Below are positions 43,313 through 64,000 of a DNA stretch of 64,000 nt, piece by piece. Source of the DNA: Cylicocyclus nassatus (taxonomy: Eukaryota > Nematoda > Chromadorea > Rhabditida > Strongylidae). The position numbers and the translations under genes are program-made. Positions within the stretch are counted from its first letter, which is position 1. Each line of letters begins with the position of its first letter. The notes under the pieces were generated by a model. That model was not told the origin of the DNA, ran no database searches, and was given only the letters and a program-made list of their open reading frames with translations. The stretch spans positions 48,410,162 through 48,474,161 of the forward strand of contig CATQJL010000223.1 of assembly GCA_958299035.1 (NCBI GenBank), in the 5' to 3' direction.

Positions 43313-46286
43313 GTCGATTGTATCAGCGAAACGATGTGATGGGTAGGCGTGACAAAGAAAGGAGCTAGTGATAACCGAGCAAGTAAAGGAATGTATGTCA
43401 GTCGTAAAAGTTGTATTTATGAAGCCCATGGTCTCTTGACAATGTTGGAGTTGATAACAGAAAGCAATTGATTGTTTTGCGATTAGTATTATACCGCAGC
43501 AAACATTTGACACTTGTTGTGAACATTAGTGTTTTGATTGGCTGCCATATTCTCAATAATAGTTTGCCTGCAGAAAGCAAACATTAGTCTAAGAGACATT
43601 GATTTTCGATTCGTTACAACCCAACGTAATATCTCTGCAAAATGAGATAAGTACTATAGACATGAGCGAGTGAAAAGAGAACTGCACCTCAATGAGATTG
43701 AACCGAGACTGATAAGAAAGGCAGGAAGGCATGAACATAATTGTTGGAAAAGTCTTAAAGGCAGTCTTAAATAAGGCAACACGAGGTGTCGATATCAGAA
43801 GGATGATTCATGCTCACGTATTGTTTACTTTGCGATGATGCAGATCATTGGCAAATAGCGCCCATAGAAATCGATGCAAAAACGACTCTGCTTGAGAGAT
43901 GGGACAACGGATTCCATACATAGAAAATTGTGAGGGATTTACGGAAATCCAGCAGTCTTGAATTTCGTCTCATCAAGTGGCTGACACTGGCTTTCCAAAG
44001 AGAGTTATATTTTATAATGAAAATGGCAAAAAAGAATTTTTCACTAGTAATTTTGTAACCTGTCGCAGTCTGCGTCTCTCCCGCGCGCGTGCTCTCTGAT
44101 CATTATCTAGCTTAATTAGGTCACGAAGTCCCGCTTTCCAGCCGCCAAGCCAGTTGAATCAGAGGGTAACCGGTAAGCACTGATTGGAGCGGGGGCGGGG
44201 AAATACCTCATCACTCCGGAAATAGCGAAATTGGAAGATTTTTAGAGGATCTTTAGATGACTCAGAAAGCTTGCACGTTATCATATGCGTGGGATTCTTT
44301 TGAGAAATTTTGGGGATTCTCCGAAATTTCAGACTCAAAACCTGCAAAGAATTGGCGAGTAATCCCAAAACTTTATAGCCCGGAGAGTTTTTGCTGCAAT
44401 TTGCCTTAAAAAAATTTTTGGGACCTCCGACAGCGAAAATCCAATCAAAAACTTACACAGATGATGGAGAAACCCAAAATCTCTGTGCAAAAGATCGATA
44501 GAATCGATACCGATCGATAAAGAATCCCCCTCCCCCGCCCACTCCGAAGCCTATGTGTGCAAAGTTTGGCTCAAATCGATTCAAAAATAAAATTTTCTAT
44601 TTGGAACTACGACAGACAGACACAAAGACAGACAAACGGACATTCAGCTTTATTAATACAAATTTTATATGTAAGCGTCCTCCGATTTTCACCACATACT
44701 AGGGTTCATGCGCATGCTCAGACGGTCGTTATACTTCGTTTTTCTGAGATTCTTTAGAATAAATAACACGAACATGACTTTATACAGCGCATGACATACG
44801 CGAAATTGCTACCTGATTCAAATGCCGATTGAATCGTCTTTGCTGGGTTGTGCTTCCGATGTTAACAAAAAATCACCGCCTAATCTTCTCAAACAGATCA
44901 AGAGGACAACACTATAAAAAATAGCGATAACGCAACGCCGGAAGGAGGCACATAAAACTATAAAACGTAATAAACAGACATTAAGTTTTTCTGGCATTTC
45001 AGCAGTTCACGTGGTATGCTGATTCAGCACTCGAACGAAACTGGAACAAGTCAGCACGATGGTCTATTTTCTTGTCGAAGGAAAAGAACGCGTGTCTATA
45101 GTTATTATATAGAGATATCATCACTATTTGGCGATGTTTCGATCTGCACGCAAGAACTATTTACGGTAAGTTTCGATCGGCACTTACACGACTAGAACTC
45201 GATGTTTTGGAGAATCAAAAAACCAAGAGTACAGGCCTGCCACTAGATCAGAAAGTTGTTTGCAGTATACTGCTAATGACTCTCCAAAACTGGTGTACGA
45301 GCTAGTTCTTGAATAAAGTGCGGAAAATACTCGAGTGAAAGGTATACGGACATCTTCTCGATTTAGCTGGTGCGGATACCACTGATCAGTTAAGCTAAAT
45401 CCGAGAAGAGAACTTACTTGCATATACACTTGTACTCCTAGCATTCCATACCTGTTTAGATTTACCTTCGCCACACCATAGCCTAATTAAACTTCCATTC
45501 TAATAATAAGCTCCATCGTCTCTGCTCCAACCCTTAAATGACTTTCAGTACGCCCTTTTTTTTGCCTTCTCTTTTCTCTAATATCGTTAACGGCAGTTCA
45601 AAAGGCATGATTCTATCAAACTTCTAAAGTAATTCTTTAGAACAGAAAAAGTAGTGCATCTATTGGTGCTGCAAAATTATAGACCTAAAAATAATACCAG
45701 TCGTTTTTAACATTTGTGGAAATGTCAGCTGAATTTATGGATAAGTGTACAGCACCACTGGAAAAAATAAGTCAAGGAAAATCGGTTATCGAATTTTGTT
45801 TTTGCTCAAAAAAAATTTTGATAACGACAACGCAGGAAAGCGAGGCCAGACATTTTTGTGAAATTTCCGAAAAATCAAGCTTCAGAAAACAAACTGGAAT
45901 GCAAAGTGCACAAATGGTAGTCAAACATACGATTTGGATATACCAAACCATTTGCATGGCGATAAATAGTCAAATTCAAGCGATTGGACTATCAAAATTG
46001 ACCCTTCGTGTGCAAGTGCTTAGACATTTTCACATTCTTGGCTACAGAAATCCCCCAATACCAGGTCACGATTGTGTTTCTTCATGTGGCCAAAGGGGTA
46101 TGTGAATCAACTAAATTAGTTATCTGAACTTACTACAGCTTAGCAATATTAGGTCATAACTGGCTTTTGTGTGATATTTATATTTTTTGTGATATGATAG
46201 TAGAGTTTATATTAATAAAGGAGCCATGCTTGCCAAAATGGAATTAGTAGCCAACCAATAATTTGTGAACAGAATTAATCTAGAGT
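43313..46286. other. Intergenic region with a partial MITE and unsupported frames
   Basis: 44066-44163 is a half copy of the MITE at 39889-40055. About 44480-44660 has simple CAGA/GACA repeats. Frames at 45184-45474 (minus) and 45716-46105 (plus) are long for AT-rich DNA, but lack recognisable family features or consistent exons. Confidence 0.45.
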
Positions 46287-46637
46287 AAAGGCAGCAGCTC
46301 GGCAGAATTTCGTTTTCCAGTTTTCTTTTTGGAGCCTTCTCGCCATGAGGAACCCATATTTGGGCTTCTTAACGCATGAAAATGGCAAAATTGCACTTTT
46401 TTCGAGGCTTTTTAGGTCCGCATTCAGTGAAAATACGCCGGAAAAAGCCGCGCCCCGCCTTTTTTGTTACGAGCCCCGCCTACTTCTCCACTAAAGGCTG
46501 ACCTGAAAAGCTTCGGAAAAGGCTTATTTTCGCCATACTCATGCGCCGAAAAGCCTAGATGTGGGTTCCTCATGGCGAGAAGGCTCCGAATGGGTAAAAA
46601 AAACTGGAAAGCGAAATTCTGCCGGGACGCTGCTCTT
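46287..46637. mobile_element. Palindromic MITE with CGGCAGAATTTCG arms
   Basis: CGGCAGAATTTCGTTTTCCA pairs with TGGAAAGCGAAATTCTGCCG. TTCTCGCCATGAGGAACCCA pairs with TGGGTTCCTCATGGCGAGAA. About 351 bp. No target duplication was identified. Confidence 0.7.
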
Positions 46638-46763
46638 TGTATCCTAACTTAGCAACTGCCTTGTAAGGGTTTGATCTTTGCGAGCTCCTTTCAGGACCAT
46701 GGAAGAATCCAAGCTGTGTATCTCTGACGCTTCAGAGGTGTAGAACAAGCTAAAACAACCGAG

Positions 46764-46917
46764 GAGTCATCGTGGTCCCCCCTCCCCCCCCCCCGCCTTC
46801 CCCACTCCATTCCGTGCCTTTGAAAATAGTGAGTAGTCATCGTGGTCCCCCTCCCCCCTCCCCCCCCCCCCCCGCCTTCCCTACTCCACCCCGTGTCTTT
46901 GAAAATAGTGTCTTTTG
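46764..46917. repeat. Two-unit tandem repeat with poly-C
   Basis: Two units of about 80 bp, each GAGTAGTCATCGTGGTCCCC (first unit GAGGAGTCATCG), a C run, CCGCCTTCC..ACTCCA and CGTG.CTTTGAAAATAGTG. The C runs differ in length. Confidence 0.75.
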
Positions 46918-47630
46918 ACAGTTAATTCCCAAGACTCTTCAATACATACAGATTCAAAATGTTGTCCAACCTAGGCTCCTCTACTAGGCTCCTCTATGTC
47001 AAGGATTTCTTTGATCCATATGAACGGTTTCGAACGATTTTGGCCTTACGCGTTCAATCTTTTGACCTTAAAACTTGATAACTCGACATCCAGAGTCGCA
47101 CAGAGGTGAAGAAGATGATTTGGAATTAGCGTCTGATTTTCTACAAAATGAGTGAGAGCCCACCTGGAAAGGCCACTTTGACCAAAAATATCTTCCTTGT
47201 CATAAAGTTTTTCATGGATTAATCACCAAAATTCAGGTTGACAAAATTGATTTTAGTCGAGTTGGCCATTTTAAGTTTGATGTTATTTGTAATTCGCAAG
47301 AAACGTTGACTGCAAACCTGTTTTTCCCTGAACACCCTCCTCTGAAGGTAAGATAGAATAAAATGAAACATTACAATTTCTCCTTACACTATTTGCACTT
47401 ATTCATCGTTGGCAGGTTCAGAGCTTCAAAAAACTGCAATAAATTTATATTAGTGTTTGCAAATGGCTTTTCCTATACTAACTTTTTATAGTAATTTTCC
47501 AGCTCTCTGTCTCGAAGCCACTGTCCAAGCAAATATGGGTATTTTTGTTTCTACAAAAATATTGATCGAGAGGCCTCATTTCTTATGGTTAAAAGTGCGC
47601 TGAAAATTTGTGAAGCAAAAAATTTTCATA

Positions 47631-48083
47631 AAGGAAGCTTGTTTAGTCAAAGTGGGGCTTTTTAAATGGGATGTATACCATAATGAAGGGCATAAAACGT
47701 TGATTTTAAACCTGCCTTCCTTATCTGCGGAATAAAGGGGTTTTCGGAGCAAAAAACTGAATGTGCATTTTGGACTAGAATGAGTTGCTAAAATCTTACT
47801 AGCCCTCAATAATGCAACCAAGTGTGAAATAATTTTCATTTTAGATTATTTTTGAATATAGTGCTCTGATGATTAACGCTGCCTTATTGAAGAGCTAGAA
47901 AAAGCATTACGACTACTTCTGTCCTATTTGCACAATCAATTTTTTGCCCCATTAAGAGCTCATAACTCCTCGTCCATAGATGTCCTGCAGATGAAAAATC
48001 AGATTTGGACTCAGCATTTTATTCACTTGAATATGGTATAGATCCCATCTAAAAAGGCCACGTCGACTAAACAAGCTTCCCTT
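47631..48083. mobile_element. Foldback MITE, family F copy 3 (diverged)
   Basis: AAGGAAGCTTGTTTAGTC pairs with GACTAAACAAGCTTCCCTT. GGGATGTATACCAT pairs with ATGGTATAGATCCC. At 453 bp it matches the lengths and internal motifs of family F copies at 31266-33076 and 35531-35988. A further arm-like fragment lies at about 47110-47215. Confidence 0.65.
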
Positions 48084-48999
48084 GTCAGAAGGCTGGCCAA
48101 GTCTTTCATTTAGATGCGTTCTTGTAGCAATCCCACCCCCCCCCCCCTAGAGAAAATTCTGTGGCGCCCCTCTCCAGAGAAGAAAAAGGATCCTTCACTT
48201 CTTCGCTGCTTATGATCGAAGAGTATTGATTGCAAAATCTAAATCGTTAATTGCCAACAAATCTCAAATTTTTTACAATTACTACGATTTAATGCTCCCA
48301 ATCTCCTTAAGAGGAATAGCGCCTCAGTCAAATTTTGGAATTTTTTGACCACCATCAAATTCTTTTCCAATCACCGGCTACTCATTTTATCCGTTCTTCA
48401 ATTTTTTTGTTAATTCACTACAGCTGTAATTAGCCCAAGAGTCAACAAAATCTCTTAAACTTTCGCCATTCTTTGCTCCTCTATCCCAATTTCTGGAATA
48501 TGGCAAACGAATTACGAGCTGATAATCTAATTAGAAAGCCTACACATACCGTATATTATAAAAGACGGAATTCTCGTTATTGGTGTGCAAATGCACAAAC
48601 GCTTTGGAAGCGACGGCTAGCAGTCAATATCTCGCGAACAGATGTTTTCTTGTTTCCTTTTTGCGTTAAACTGTCTTTATCTTGATATCTCCCACATACT
48701 ATAGGTACTTGTTTCTCCCTTGTGATAAGATGTCCTTCCCGGAACACGCATTTCCGTTACTCATGGTCGAAATTCAACGTTTTGCCATGTTTCTCACTGT
48801 TTCGTGTTTTATTTATCTTTGATTTGGTAGTATCGTAAAGACATAGTGGTTTCTCACGGTGTTTGAACCAGTGCTGTTCATCTAAAGTGTGAATGTAAAA
48901 TTTTATTTATATTTTTTAGAGTTTCGACGATAACTCGATGCTCCGCATGTTCATTTCTTGTCGCTGGGTCTTGTGCTGCTGTTTGAATTTTTTTCACTT

Positions 49000-49011
49000 T
49001 ACACTTGCAGG
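49000..49011 (+). promoter_or_regulatory. Putative spliced-leader acceptor of sax-2
   Basis: TTTACACTTGCAG ends at 49010, 39 bases before the proposed ATG. No convincing coding exon lies upstream. Inferred from sequence only. Confidence 0.45.
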
Positions 49012-49025
49012 AGCATTTGGTGGAT

Positions 49026-49043
49026 ATGGCTTTCTCAACATAA
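49026..49043 (+). other. Five-codon upstream ORF in the sax-2 leader
   Basis: Between the splice acceptor and the main ATG, an earlier ATG opens a five-codon frame ending in TAA at 49041-49043, seven bases before the main ATG at 49050. It would be translated first on a trans-spliced mRNA and could reduce or regulate initiation. Relevance depends on the leader site being correct. Confidence 0.4.
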
Positions 49044-49049
49044 CTGCTT

Positions 49050-64000
<14,951 letters not shown>

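Noticed and set aside
45184..45474. 96-codon minus-strand frame
   Set aside because: Looks moderately protein-like, but has no family resemblance, no clear start and no linked exons; left unannotated.
45716..46105. 129-codon plus-strand frame
   Set aside because: No recognisable domain, no splice partners and AT-rich composition; chance frame is more likely.

Overview
The window looks like a chromosome segment of a nematode, most likely a clade V (strongylid/hookworm-like) species. The signs are many short introns (about 45-65 nt) with GTAAGT-type donors and TTTCAG/TTTTAG acceptors, 3' splice sites just upstream of start codons (typical of spliced-leader trans-splicing), a cuticlin and a SAX-2/Furry gene, an RTE-type retrotransposon, and dense small foldback DNA transposons. 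The species is inference. No bacterial-style operon, CRISPR array, rRNA or tRNA was seen.

Layout. (1) 1-4.3 kb: stacked inverted-repeat elements, including a roughly 1.4 kb palindrome cut by the window edge and a GCGATCGC-rich hairpin cluster. (2) 4.88-27.75 kb, minus strand: one 22-exon gene of about 801 codons encoding signal peptide - vWA - vWA - ZP domain, a secreted cuticlin (CUT-6-like architecture). All 22 exons keep reading frame across splice junctions. Its introns carry a mariner-like element, several hAT-like elements with exact or near-exact 8-bp target duplications, a decayed RTE retrotransposon itself split by a hAT element, a TTAA-flanked MITE and a 1.7 kb palindrome. (3) 27.8-36.6 kb: intergenic, with further MITEs, including a three-level nested insertion at 31.3-33.1 kb. 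(4) 36.7-42.5 kb, minus strand: two genes for Gly/Pro/Tyr-rich low-complexity proteins sharing an IG-[SG]-GARP-[DE] repeat, with MITEs between them. I do not recognise this family. (5) 42.5-49.0 kb: intergenic, mostly featureless apart from foldback elements. (6) 49.05-64.0 kb, plus strand: the first 47 exons (and probably a 48th) of the Furry/SAX-2 orthologue, about 2,200 codons, running off the window end.

How the parts relate. The cuticlin builds extracellular cuticle matrix. SAX-2/Furry is a giant scaffold for NDR-family kinases in neurite and cell-shape control. The two GARP-repeat proteins are uncharacterised. There is no evidence that the genes form a pathway. The dominant theme is a normal nematode gene set whose introns and spacers are loaded with foldback transposons, so the primary transcript of the cuticlin gene should contain long double-stranded stems.

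Limits: exon models were made by eye from reading frame, splice consensus and remembered family resemblance. No alignment or database search was run.
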